Shown: positions 16,031-24,479, counted from the first letter of the stretch. The stretch: DNA of 36,790 nt from an uncultured Ruminococcus sp. (GCA_902790475.1 CADASG010000037.1:1-36790); one strand, 5' to 3'. Numbers and translations are program-made. The notes: a model not told the origin generated them from the sequence alone.

Positions 16031-18487
16031 ATGAAAAAATCTAAAAACCGCGGCGTAAAGCTGCTGTCTGTCATTTTGACGCTGGCTCTTTTGTGTTCCG
16101 TGCTGATTCCGTCAACGGCGTTTGCCGTTGAATCAGACGACAAGGTGTCATATCATCTGACGGTTCCATTAGGCGATTATGTTTACGCTGACGCGGCTGC
16201 CAAGTGCTACTATGTTCTTGCGGAAGATAAGATTAATGTTGTCGATGCAGGCTCGGATTATCACAAGTTGTTCTACGACTTCAAGGCATCTTCCGCCGAC
16301 CCTGATGAATACAAATTCTTTGACTTTTACGCGATCGACGATAAGCTGTATTACCTCTATCAATGCGGCGCAAACAGCTATATCTGCGTTGTTAATTTCA
16401 CGTCGCACGGTGTTTTCAAAAACACTCTCAGGTTTGCGTGTACGTCCGTAATGTGTACCAAATCAGGAGATATCATAGTTTATTCTCCCTTGAATTCGGG
16501 CATGGTCTTTGTGATCAAAGCCAATGGTACGACCGCTAACTATAAGGTACCCTCGCCGATCTTGGATTTCTACGGCGAGGACAATGACGGAAATATCTAC
16601 TACCGTCAGTCCCACGGCGTGACCTTTGCCAAATACGACGGCAATTCCTTTACCGAATCCAACAGCAGGATCTCGGATCTTTCAGGCGATTACAGCAACC
16701 GTTCAATGCCCGTAGAGGTGCTCAATGATTCGTATATCGCCGATTATCGCGGCGGTCTGTATACTCTTTCCAACGGCGTCACAAAAAAAGTTTTGGATTT
16801 TGAACGCGCGTCAGGCAGTGAGACCTCATACCCCGGCGCAGGTACTTCAATGGTATTTGTACACGGCACCAATTATATTATCGGTCTGGGCAGCGGAAAC
16901 ACTCTGGCAGCTTATGACTACACCACAGGTGAAATGCTTTCTTCCGTTCCGATGGTACACAAAGTGTACTCGATAACTCAGTTCGGCTCTCAGATTTTGG
17001 CTTTGGAAAAAGATAAAACAGACACTTTCTGTGAGGTTTTCAATATTGACGATCTGATTTCTCTGGAAGCGGAAGTATTCCACCTCAACAGTCAAAGCGT
17101 ATACGAGGATCGTTCGGCTGCCGAGGTTGCCCAACATTACAGCGAAGCGGTTTCCGATTATGATCGTTCAAGCAAGCTGCTCAAGAACAAGGGCAGTGAA
17201 AAAGCTCCGTATGCGGCTTCCGTAATGAACGATAACGCTCAGCAGGCGCTGCTTAAATTCTCGAATTATCAGCGCTGGCTCGCAGGACTGACCCCGTATC
17301 AAACGGGCAATGCAGGTGCAAAGGACTGTGCCGCAAAGGGCGCTATCCTGTTGGCGGCTTCTCCCGTACAGGGTCATTTTCCGCCAAGACCTTATGATAT
17401 GGATCAGGATTTCTATAACGTTGCCTATACGGGAACGGGCGGAAATCTCGCTTATCATTCATCCATCAACACGATTGCCGACGGTATCGAGGCTATTCGC
17501 GGACTGACCAATGATACCGAAAACCTTTCAAACAAAGAAACTGTATCCGAGGACGGTCGTTATTATCAGGGCTACAACACCCCGGGTCACCGCATTACCT
17601 TTATGCAGCGCGGCGGCAAGTATGTTTCTTACGGTTCTGCAAGCGGCGTTTTGGTGCAGTACACCGAGCGTGCTCAATCCGATCCCAACTACTCTGGAAC
17701 CTTTACCGAGACCGATAACAACCAAGCCGCTTACGCGTGGCCTGCTCCCGGAGTTTTTCCGCTCGAGGAGGTTGACCTTCGCGCTACATGGACGGTCAAT
17801 TTGAACACCGACGTTGTTAATATCGGCAGCAAGGCTCTGAAAATCACCATTACCGACCTCGTTACGGGCGAAGAATATGTCCGTGATACCGTGATGCATG
17901 ACAAGGACGGTCAGCGTGAGGGCTATTCTATCACAAACTACTGGGGCAAGATCATTAACTTCACACCGCCCAAGGCAGACAGTTATAACGGCAGAAGCTA
18001 TCACGTTAAGATCGAACACCTGATAAATAAAAATGGTATGCCGGCAGCGATCGAGTATACTATCAATATGATAAGCTACAGCGATACCTTTATTATCGAC
18101 AACGAGGAGTACGTTCTCGATGAAAACGCAAAGCTCGTTCGGAAAACTCAGCAGACCGAACCCTCGACAGAGCCTGCAACCGAACCTGCAACCGAGCCCT
18201 CGGTGCCTGCAAGTGATCCTACCGAACCGACCGATCCCGGAACTCAGGGCAAGGTGACATATCTTGTCGGTGATGTAAACGCAGACGGCAAGGTGAACGG
18301 TGCCGACGCCGGTATGCTGAACCGCTATACCTCGGGCTGGGAAGGCTATGACAGCAAAATCAAGAATTACGACGCAGCGGATATAAACCGTGACGGCAAA
18401 GTGAACGGTGCCGACGCAGGACTGCTGAACCGCTACACCTCAGGCTGGACAACGGTTTCAAAATACTTTATAGAGATCACAAAATAA
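16031..18487 (+). CDS. Large secreted protein with CAP-like domain and C-terminal dockerin
   Basis: An 818-residue exported protein. Residues 1-34 are a signal peptide ending STAFA. Residues 40-340 are beta-rich with repeated Tyr/Asp-containing strands, possibly a beta-propeller. Residues about 385-545 resemble a CAP (SCP/PR-1) domain: NYQRWLAGL fits the helix that starts CAP folds, AAKGAILLA the next helix, and QGHFPPRP and GHRITFM supply His residues where CAP proteins have theirs. Residues 575-700 look like a beta-sandwich. A Thr/Pro/Glu linker of repeated EPAT units follows, then a dockerin (about 746-810) with two near-identical halves, each a DxNxDGKVNGAD loop followed by AGxLNRYTSGW. 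The role is unknown; it is probably cell-surface bound through a cohesin. GGAGG precedes the start. Confidence 0.82.
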   Translation: MKKSKNRGVKLLSVILTLALLCSVLIPSTAFAVESDDKVSYHLTVPLGDYVYADAAAKCYYVLAEDKINVVDAGSDYHKLFYDFKASSADPDEYKFFDFYAIDDKLYYLYQCGANSYICVVNFTSHGVFKNTLRFACTSVMCTKSGDIIVYSPLNSGMVFVIKANGTTANYKVPSPILDFYGEDNDGNIYYRQSHGVTFAKYDGNSFTESNSRISDLSGDYSNRSMPVEVLNDSYIADYRGGLYTLSNGVTKKVLDFERASGSETSYPGAGTSMVFVHGTNYIIGLGSGNTLAAYDYTTGEMLSSVPMVHKVYSITQFGSQILALEKDKTDTFCEVFNIDDLISLEAEVFHLNSQSVYEDRSAAEVAQHYSEAVSDYDRSSKLLKNKGSEKAPYAASVMNDNAQQALLKFSNYQRWLAGLTPYQTGNAGAKDCAAKGAILLAASPVQGHFPPRPYDMDQDFYNVAYTGTGGNLAYHSSINTIADGIEAIRGLTNDTENLSNKETVSEDGRYYQGYNTPGHRITFMQRGGKYVSYGSASGVLVQYTERAQSDPNYSGTFTETDNNQAAYAWPAPGVFPLEEVDLRATWTVNLNTDVVNIGSKALKITITDLVTGEEYVRDTVMHDKDGQREGYSITNYWGKIINFTPPKADSYNGRSYHVKIEHLINKNGMPAAIEYTINMISYSDTFIIDNEEYVLDENAKLVRKTQQTEPSTEPATEPATEPSVPASDPTEPTDPGTQGKVTYLVGDVNADGKVNGADAGMLNRYTSGWEGYDSKIKNYDAADINRDGKVNGADAGLLNRYTSGWTTVSKYFIEITK

Positions 18488-18504
18488 CAATACAAAGCAG
18501 CAAA

Positions 18505-18534
18505 AAACGGCAGCGATTTCGGTCGCTGCCGTTT
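18505..18534. terminator. Bidirectional terminator between the CAP-dockerin gene and galU
   Basis: A 12-base-pair stem (18505-18516 with 18523-18534), loop TTTCGG. On the reverse strand the arm ends in a run of T, so galU termination is the better supported use; it also closes the forward gene. Confidence 0.8.
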
Positions 18535-18551
18535 GCGTTTGATATGAAAAA

Positions 18552-19430
18552 TCAGAGTGTCGCCGCGAGGTCTTTGATATATGCTTTGAGCTGATCCTTG
18601 GTTTCGGGATGCTGCAGACCGACCTCGATCTGAGCTTGCAAAATGCCGAACTTGTTGCCCATGTCGTAGCGCTTGCCTTCAAACTCAACGGCGGTCATGC
18701 CCTTGCTGACGGCGATCTCGCGCATTGCGTCTGTAAGCTGGATCTCACCGCCGACGCCGGGTTTTGTTTTTTCAAGGATATCAAAGATTTCGGGAGGAAG
18801 TACGCACCTGTCCAGAATAGAGTAAAGCGACAAAACCTCCTCGGGGGTTTTCGGCTTTTCCTTCATGTCGGTACACTTGAAAACGTTGTCGTGCAGGTTT
18901 TCAACCTTGAGTGAGCCGTATTTGTGGATATCTTCCGCGGGAACCTTTTTAACGCCTAATACGCCCTCGCCGAATTCGCCGTAAGCGTCGATAAGCTGTT
19001 TGATGCAGGGTGTTTCGCTGACGATAACGCCGTCGCCGAACAGTACCGCGAAGGGTTCGTTGCCGACAAATGACTTTGCTTTAAGCACCGCGTGACCCAG
19101 ACCCTTCATTTCCTTTTGTCTGATAAAGCTTATGTTAGCAAGATCCGAGATTTCCCTGACGACCTTCAGAAAATCTGTTTTGCCGCCTTTTTCGAGAATT
19201 TGTTCAAGCTCGGGCGAACGGTCAAAATGATCCTCAATAAGTCCCTTGCCACGGTTAGTTATTATCAAAATGTCGGTGATTCCTGCCGCTACTGCCTCTT
19301 CAACGATGTATTGAATGGTGGGCTTGTCAACGATAGGGAACATTTCTTTGGGAATATTTTTGGTAGCAGGGAGCACTCTTGTGCCGAAGCCTGCCGCGGG
19401 AATAACTGCCTTTGTGATTTTCATTTTCAA
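18552..19430 (-). CDS. galU: UTP-glucose-1-phosphate uridylyltransferase
   Basis: A 292-residue cytoplasmic enzyme that makes UDP-glucose from UTP and glucose-1-phosphate, for glycolipids, cell-wall polymers and capsule. The N terminus has the nucleotide-binding motif AAGFGTRVLPATK followed by IPKEMFPIVDKPTIQYIVEE; the later motifs LFGDGVIV (metal-binding Asp) and GGEIQLTDAM, which holds the conserved Glu and Asp of GalU, are intact. The length is normal for bacterial GalU. AAAGG lies before the start. The gene stands alone between a dockerin gene and a membrane-protein gene. Confidence 0.93.
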   Translation of the reverse strand: MKMKITKAVIPAAGFGTRVLPATKNIPKEMFPIVDKPTIQYIVEEAVAAGITDILIITNRGKGLIEDHFDRSPELEQILEKGGKTDFLKVVREISDLANISFIRQKEMKGLGHAVLKAKSFVGNEPFAVLFGDGVIVSETPCIKQLIDAYGEFGEGVLGVKKVPAEDIHKYGSLKVENLHDNVFKCTDMKEKPKTPEEVLSLYSILDRCVLPPEIFDILEKTKPGVGGEIQLTDAMREIAVSKGMTAVEFEGKRYDMGNKFGILQAQIEVGLQHPETKDQLKAYIKDLAATL

Positions 19431-19476
19431 TACTTACCTTTCCGTATTATTATAATTATTTATTTTGTAACTTGCC

Positions 19477-20502
19477 TTAAAGCATAAACGAGCCGCCGGA
19501 GGAGATGAAGTTGCAGATTTGCGTAATAACAAAGCCTGCCGCGTAAAAGCTTACCGCCAGCGGAAGGTTTACGCCGCCCTTGGTTTCTAAGGTTTTGTTC
19601 AGATCCGTCACGGTACTGTCATTTTTGATGCGGTTTATCTGTTTTTCGCAGTGCTTGTAATAGAGCTTGTTAGCAAATATTCCGCACAATACCCTGACTA
19701 TCAGCCTTGCGCCCTGGATCCCTAAAGGCAAATACATAAACGCGAATTCCTTGGAGAACACGGAGACGTTTACGCCTGACTGTATCATTTCCATTAGGCT
19801 TTGATAATCGGCATTCCACTCCGGAGTCATCATAACAGCAGCGGACGCAACGGTGGTTGCCAGTAAAAACAGCGAAACTATAACGCCCAAAACGGTTATT
19901 TTTCGGTAAAGGAAATATGACTCCGCAAAAATCATTGCGCTGAAATTAAACCGAAAACCTCTTTTATCCCTGATGTTTTTAAAAACAGGCAAAAAATACT
20001 GCGTTGTTTTACCGATAAACTTGGCGGCTTCGCTCACCTTGACGTTATCGGCGATCTGCTCCTCGGCGTCCATGCCAGCCAGCGGATCAAACATATTAGT
20101 CGAGCCGGGACCAAATCCTACGCCGAACGGCATTCCCTGAAAGCCGCCGCTATAGGGGTTAGAGTATTGACCGTCGCTGTCGGATTGGCTTGTGTTTTGC
20201 GTGCCGCGATCCTTTTCGTTCAGCGGAAAGCCGCAATTGTTGCAGTAAAACGAGGTTTTCTCGTTTTCAAACTTACAGCGTGGGCAAACGATATAATCTC
20301 CGGTCTCTTCCGAGCTGTTTCCGTTTTCGTCTATGTTTTCAAAGCTAAAGCCATCGCTGTGCCTGTCCTCAAAAAAGCAGTGACCGCTTTCTTCATAGCA
20401 CTCACGGTGGTGAGGCGCTCCGCACTCTGGACAAACTACCACGTCATCGCCGTTTTTAAACGATTGTTTGCATACAGGGCATTGATAATCACTAAACTCC
20501 AT
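19477..20502 (-). CDS. RING/zinc-ribbon membrane protein, DUF2628-like
   Basis: A 341-residue protein. Residues 8-50 form a bacterial RING-like zinc site (CPVCKQSF, CPECGAPHHRECYEESGHC). Residues 70-95 are a separate zinc ribbon (CPRCKFEN, CNNCGFPL). A low-complexity Gly/Asn/Phe stretch follows. The C-terminal half has about four hydrophobic segments, with FNFSAMIFAESYFLYRK at its start, the pattern of DUF2628 domains. The two zinc modules should face the cytoplasm. Function unknown. Proteins of this build are common in gut Firmicutes, and their partners have not been defined. GGAGG precedes the start. Confidence 0.7.
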   Translation of the reverse strand: MEFSDYQCPVCKQSFKNGDDVVVCPECGAPHHRECYEESGHCFFEDRHSDGFSFENIDENGNSSEETGDYIVCPRCKFENEKTSFYCNNCGFPLNEKDRGTQNTSQSDSDGQYSNPYSGGFQGMPFGVGFGPGSTNMFDPLAGMDAEEQIADNVKVSEAAKFIGKTTQYFLPVFKNIRDKRGFRFNFSAMIFAESYFLYRKITVLGVIVSLFLLATTVASAAVMMTPEWNADYQSLMEMIQSGVNVSVFSKEFAFMYLPLGIQGARLIVRVLCGIFANKLYYKHCEKQINRIKNDSTVTDLNKTLETKGGVNLPLAVSFYAAGFVITQICNFISSGGSFML

Positions 20503-20532
20503 ATTATCCTCCGTATATACTTATACCCATTA

Positions 20533-20561
20533 ATTATAACAAATATTTCCGGATAATGCAA
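20533..20561 (-). promoter_or_regulatory. Promoter of the zinc-ribbon protein gene
   Basis: On the reverse strand TTGCAT (20561-20556) and TATAAT (20538-20533) are 17 bases apart, about 30 bases before the start codon. Confidence 0.65.
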
Positions 20562-20607
20562 CTAAAAAAATAACAACAAAAAATCAATATCATATCAAAT
20601 GGTCTTA

Positions 20608-20704
20608 AAGGCAATACCGCATAATTCAGGTGTGCGGATTGCGCAGTAAGATTTTTCGTCAGGTTGTACAAATAAATTGAGGTAAGGCTGTCGCCTTGCC
20701 GAGA
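20608..20704 (+). repeat. MITE-like repeat element, copy 2
   Basis: The left terminal sequence at 20608-20628 (AAGGCAATACCGCATAATTC plus A) is followed by the core at 20631-20704, which is 73 of 74 identical to the reverse complement of 13235-13308. The outer part beyond 20704 cannot be aligned to copy 1, and no matching right-hand terminal repeat was found before 20790. Confidence 0.8.
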
Positions 20705-20789
20705 ATAACTTGGGGGCGTTACGGATACCTGACGCTGAACCGCTTTGTTGATTTTTAACTAAAGAACATAAAGAATCTTAAAATAAATC

Positions 20790-20819
20790 TTGCAATTTTA
20801 CTTAGTTTTATGGTATAAT
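20790..20819 (+). promoter_or_regulatory. Promoter of the alpha/beta-hydrolase gene
   Basis: TTGCAA (20790-20795) and TATAAT (20814-20819), 18 bases apart, with an extended TGG in front of the -10 box; about 30 bases before the start. Confidence 0.65.
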
Positions 20820-20852
20820 GGTTTTATCATAATAGTAATGGAGGTTTTTTTC

Positions 20853-22028
20853 ATGAACAAAATTATTAAAGCGGTCGCATTCAACACCGCGCATAAGGTT
20901 TTGCATATGAAAAAGTCAACAAAGATAGCGCTTGGCGTAACGGCTGCCGCTACAGCCGCTGCAGCGACTGCTTTTGCTGTTAAGGCGCAGCAGGCAAAGA
21001 AACAGGAAAGAAGCGTAAAGAGCTTGGTGGTAGAGGACGCGATCAGGCGTTTGCCCATCCGTTCATCCGCGCAGGAGTCTTATGAGGAGGCGCTTGAGCA
21101 GAGCAGCCGTCCGTATGTTTTGCCTGAATTTGCGCGCAATACGATCGGCTTTACCGAGTATGACGATTTCACCGATACCTTTGTACTGCAGCCGAATGAG
21201 AAGTTTTCCGATTTTGTTATTTTCTATATTCACGGACACAACTTTTGGGCTGACCCCTCCAAGGTTCATTTCCGTTTTTACAGAAAGCTTGCGGATACTC
21301 TCGGAGCCGAGCTTATTTTGCCGGTATATCCCAAAGCGCCCACTTATCATGTAGCCGACGTTCATCAAATGCTGCTTGACCGCTATCTTTATCTTATCAA
21401 CGAAAAACAGATAGCTACCGACCGCATTATTTTTGCAGGTGACGCCTCCGGCGGCGGATTGGTTCTGTCGCTGCTTCAGCGCCTTAAATACCAGGTGCTT
21501 CCCATGCCGGGTCAGGCGCTGCTGATTTCTCCGTGGCTCGATATCACAAATACCAATCCCGATATGCAGGCGGTTCAGGGTACAGATCCGCTGCTTAACG
21601 TGGATAAGCTTGCGTTCCAGGGCAAGGAATACGCAGGTGACGTGGATTTGGAAAGCCCTGTTGTCAGCCCCATATACGGCGATTTAAAGGGCTTGCCGCC
21701 CATGACGGTCATCACCGGAACGCACGACATCCTCAGCGTGGATTCCCTTAATCTTGAAAAAATCGCCGAAGCTCAGGATCTGGACATCAATGTGTTTACC
21801 TTTGTCAACCAGCTTCACTTCTTTGTGGGACTTCCCATCCCCGAGGCTAAGGAAGCGCTGGAGCTGATCGCCGAGGAGGTTTTCGGCGTGGACGATTGTT
21901 GCGAGTGTGACGATTGCTGTGAGAGCAGCGACCCCGAGGAAGCTCCCGATGAAGAGGTCATCGAGGATTATTCGGAAGAAGAAACCGAAGAACCGGAAGA
22001 AAAACCGATAGATATCGACGATTTTTGA
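20853..22028 (+). CDS. Alpha/beta-hydrolase (HSL-like) with acidic, Cys-rich tail
   Basis: A 391-residue protein. Residues 22-45 are a hydrophobic Ala-rich segment, likely a membrane anchor. Residues 115-345 are an alpha/beta-hydrolase of the hormone-sensitive-lipase-like type (PF07859). The oxyanion motif reads YIHGHNF instead of YxHGGG, and the nucleophile elbow reads GDASGG (196-201) instead of GDSAGG, so the usual Ser position is Ala198 with Ser199 next to it. GTHDIL (289-294) supplies the acid and QLHFF (His322) the base. The tail from 345 is strongly acidic and contains DDCCECDDCC (347-356). The activity is uncertain because of the swapped residues. GGAGG precedes the ATG; an in-frame start at 20790 lies inside the promoter. 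Confidence 0.82.
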   Translation: MNKIIKAVAFNTAHKVLHMKKSTKIALGVTAAATAAAATAFAVKAQQAKKQERSVKSLVVEDAIRRLPIRSSAQESYEEALEQSSRPYVLPEFARNTIGFTEYDDFTDTFVLQPNEKFSDFVIFYIHGHNFWADPSKVHFRFYRKLADTLGAELILPVYPKAPTYHVADVHQMLLDRYLYLINEKQIATDRIIFAGDASGGGLVLSLLQRLKYQVLPMPGQALLISPWLDITNTNPDMQAVQGTDPLLNVDKLAFQGKEYAGDVDLESPVVSPIYGDLKGLPPMTVITGTHDILSVDSLNLEKIAEAQDLDINVFTFVNQLHFFVGLPIPEAKEALELIAEEVFGVDDCCECDDCCESSDPEEAPDEEVIEDYSEEETEEPEEKPIDIDDF

Positions 22029-22039
22029 TTAAAAAATAC

Positions 22040-22070
22040 CGCGCTCCCGAAAACGGGAGCGCGTCTTTTT
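22040..22070. terminator. Bidirectional terminator between hydrolase and dockerin genes
   Basis: A GC-rich 10-base-pair stem (22040-22049 with 22054-22063), AAAA loop, followed by TCTTTTTATT; on the reverse strand the arm is followed by TATTTTTTAA. It serves both convergent genes. Confidence 0.9.
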
Positions 22071-22075
22071 ATTGT

Positions 22076-23398
22076 TTACGGCGTCAGGGAATTAGGCAAA
22101 AGTGCGATGTACTTTTGGATCTCAGTCGCGTCCTTGATAGTTACGAAGCCGTCGCCCGTAGCATCTGCAAGAATCTGCTGCTCATCATCAAGATCATTGT
22201 ATTTTGCCAAATAACGCTGGATCATTGTGGCGTCATTGATATTGATCGTATTGTCTCTGTTTACGTCGCCTTTATTGAAGGAAGATGCCGGAGTGGTTGT
22301 CGCAATGACGGCGGTGGAAACATCGGGAATATCGGAGGAAGGATAAGTTACGTCGAAGGCCGGTATGGTGTACGGCTCGGTGACGTCGCTGTTGATATTG
22401 CCGTTGAAGGGGATTTGGCTCTTCATGGGAATAACGCCTGCGCCCGTGACGTCAACGCGGTTTTCACTTATGTTCCATGTAAAGGTTACGTTGCCGTCCG
22501 TTGTTTTATAAAATGCAAAGAAGTTGCCTCCGTCGTATTCATATAAATCGTTGCCGTCGGTTTTGACAAAATCCCAGTAGCCGCTTACGTGGAGCAGCTC
22601 GTATTCAATTACAAAATAGTAGGGCTCGTCCGACGCGGGAATATTGACGGGATCGGAAGCAACAAGTCCGTTGCTAAACATAAACATACCTTCGCTGTTA
22701 ATGCTGTGATTCTTAAATCTGACATTCGCGCTCTCGAAGTTTTCGTAAATGTCTAAAATCTCATAATCTCCCTCAGGCTCCGTAGGCTCCGAGGTGATTT
22801 CAGGCTCACTTGTAAAATCCTCGGTCGGATCGTATGAGGGATCATAGGGAAGATCGCTGTCAATTACCTGAGCGCCTCCTCCGGTGATATTAATGGAGTC
22901 GGGATCGTTCTTGTCCCACGTAAAGGTCAGGTCGCCTGCCTTAGTGTTCCTGAACGCAAAGTAATTACCGCCGTTATAATTATAAATACCGTTGCCTACC
23001 GTCTTGATTCCGCGCCAGATGCCGCCTGCGTCTCTTGCTTCGTAATCAATGTAAAAGTAGTAGGTCGAGGAGGTTGCCGGAACGTTTTTAAGTGTGCCCG
23101 TCAGGACGTCGCTGTCATACGTGTCTTGAGTAAGAATGACAGGATCAAAATCATTGTCCCTGAAGAATATGGTGCCGGTCACATAGCAGTTTTCAAATAT
23201 GCCGTCCACACACGCCGAAGCAGGCTCTGTTTCGGGTTCTTCGGTAGTGCCCAGGGGAGAGTAATAGGTTGTTCCGTTTTCCGTGTATCCGACAGGTGAT
23301 GGACCCGAAGCGGCATTAGCGCCCAGCGCAGTAACACCGCATACGGTGACAGCTAACGCAAGCGCCGTTGCGCCGAGTTGTTTAAAAATGTGTTTCAT
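22076..23398 (-). CDS. Secreted dockerin protein with two tandem beta-sandwich modules
   Basis: A 440-residue secreted protein: signal peptide 1-29, two related modules (about 65-180 and 215-335), a Thr/Pro/Ser-rich linker and a C-terminal dockerin from residue 376. The modules share FKN/FEN starts, a YYFYIDYE / YYFVIEYE strand, an NYNGGNYFAFRNT / EYDGGNFFAFYKT stretch and FTWD / FTWN endings, so they arose by duplication. The layout resembles small starch-binding-type beta-sandwich modules, an impression only. The dockerin halves are DVNRDNTININDATMIQRYL and DATGDGFVTIKD plus ATEIQKYI: both loops keep the acidic ligands. No catalytic domain is visible, so it may be a binding or structural protein. 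AAAGGAG precedes the start. Confidence 0.82.
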   Translation of the reverse strand: MKHIFKQLGATALALAVTVCGVTALGANAASGPSPVGYTENGTTYYSPLGTTEEPETEPASACVDGIFENCYVTGTIFFRDNDFDPVILTQDTYDSDVLTGTLKNVPATSSTYYFYIDYEARDAGGIWRGIKTVGNGIYNYNGGNYFAFRNTKAGDLTFTWDKNDPDSINITGGGAQVIDSDLPYDPSYDPTEDFTSEPEITSEPTEPEGDYEILDIYENFESANVRFKNHSINSEGMFMFSNGLVASDPVNIPASDEPYYFVIEYELLHVSGYWDFVKTDGNDLYEYDGGNFFAFYKTTDGNVTFTWNISENRVDVTGAGVIPMKSQIPFNGNINSDVTEPYTIPAFDVTYPSSDIPDVSTAVIATTTPASSFNKGDVNRDNTININDATMIQRYLAKYNDLDDEQQILADATGDGFVTIKDATEIQKYIALLPNSLTP

Positions 23399-23433
23399 TT
23401 TAATGATCTCCTTTAATCATTTAATATACAATT

Positions 23434-23462
23434 ATTATATCAGCAAAATAGGTTTTGGACAA
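23434..23462 (-). promoter_or_regulatory. Promoter of the two-module dockerin gene
   Basis: On the reverse strand TTGTCC (23462-23457) and TATAAT (23439-23434), 17 bases apart, about 35 bases before the start codon. Confidence 0.65.
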
Positions 23463-23674
23463 TTGGAAAAATTACCAAATATATGTTCCACATTTAGTGA
23501 ATATCAACAAACAAAAATGAAAATATATTGCTGTTTTTGCTTTAAGTTATACTGTTTACTGAACATCTGCGCGACATTGGACTTTCAGCGAATCCAAATG
23601 ATTGCCGTGCAGGAATGATATTTTGTTTTTTGTTCCTCGATTTTCCGTACATAAAGCGGAAATTTGTAAATTGA

Positions 23675-23703
23675 TTGATTTTTGCTTTGTTTTGTATTAT
23701 AAT
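23675..23703 (+). promoter_or_regulatory. Promoter of the Fe-S assembly operon
   Basis: TTGATT (23675-23680) and TATAAT (23698-23703), 17 bases apart, about 35 bases before the SmsC start. No IscR/SufR-like dyad was seen near it. Confidence 0.6.
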
Positions 23704-23737
23704 AAATATATTACACATCAAGTTTAGGAGAGCAATC

Positions 23738-24466
23738 ATGCTGGAATTAAAAAACATTACCTTCGAGGTAGGAGAAGGGCAGGAAAAAAAAGCCATTATC
23801 CGCGACCTCAGCTTAACAATTGAAAACGGTAAGTTTGTTGTTATCACCGGTCCGAACGGAAGCGGCAAGTCCACGCTGGCGCGGATCATTATGGGTATAG
23901 AGCGTCCCACATCGGGTCGGCTGTTTTTTGACGGTCAGGACATCACAGACCTGAATATCACCGAGCGCGCAAAATTGGGTATCAGCTTTGCGCTGCAGCA
24001 GCCCGTTCGCTTCAAGGGCATCCGTGTACACGACCTGCTGCAAATCGCGTCTGGCAAGACACTGGATGTGAGCGAAGCCTGCAATTACCTTTCCGAGGTT
24101 GGATTGTGTGCGCGCGACTATATCGACCGCGAGATAAATTCGTCTCTTTCCGGCGGCGAGCTAAAGCGCATAGAAATCGCCACACTGTTGGCGCGCAAGA
24201 CCAAGCTCAGCGTTTTTGACGAGCCGGAGGCAGGTATTGATTTGTGGAGCTTCCAGAACCTGATACGCATTTTTGAGAATATGCGCCGGGAAATCAAGGA
24301 CAGCTCGATCGTTATCATTTCACACCAGGAGCGTATCCTCAATATAGCCGACGAGATCGTTTTGATCGCAGGCGGCAAGATAGAAAAACGCGGCGCGGCG
24401 CAGGAGATACTGCCCGGGCTGATAGGTACGACCGCTGCTGTAGACGCGTGCGAAAGGCTGAAATAA
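23738..24466 (+). CDS. SufC-like Fe-S assembly ATPase (SmsC type)
   Basis: A 242-residue ABC-type ATPase that acts with a SufB-like scaffold in Fe-S cluster assembly, in the cytoplasm. Walker A is GPNGSGKST (about residues 37-45), the Q-loop region reads FALQQPVRFKGI, the signature LSGGELKRIEIA and Walker B SVFDEPEAGID. The FDEPEAGID form, in place of LDETDSGLD of classical SufC, and the two-gene operon fit the minimal SMS (SmsCB) group known mostly from archaea and anaerobic bacteria. AGGAG precedes this ATG; an in-frame start at 23675 lies in the promoter. The SmsB gene starts 13 bases downstream. Confidence 0.88.
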   Translation: MLELKNITFEVGEGQEKKAIIRDLSLTIENGKFVVITGPNGSGKSTLARIIMGIERPTSGRLFFDGQDITDLNITERAKLGISFALQQPVRFKGIRVHDLLQIASGKTLDVSEACNYLSEVGLCARDYIDREINSSLSGGELKRIEIATLLARKTKLSVFDEPEAGIDLWSFQNLIRIFENMRREIKDSSIVIISHQERILNIADEIVLIAGGKIEKRGAAQEILPGLIGTTAAVDACERLK

Positions 24467-24479
24467 GGGGGAGAGGCTC

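Larger units (their letters stand above)
20503..20852. other. Intergenic region with two promoters and repeat copy 2
   Basis: This 350-base stretch between divergent genes holds the reverse-strand promoter at 20533-20561, the repeat element at 20608-20704, and the forward promoter at 20790-20819. The bases from about 20705 to 20789 show no gene; they may be the remaining part of the repeat element, which cannot be aligned to copy 1. Confidence 0.7.
23399..23737. other. Intergenic region between divergent dockerin and Fe-S genes
   Basis: This stretch has one promoter for each flanking gene (23434-23462 reverse, 23675-23703 forward). Between 23463 and 23670 the sequence is A/T-rich and I see no gene, hairpin or repeat. 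Confidence 0.6.

Noticed and set aside
23542-23910. Reverse-strand 122-residue frame over the Fe-S promoter
   Set aside because: It is a shadow of the SmsC gene and its leader; it crosses the promoter and has no ribosome binding site.
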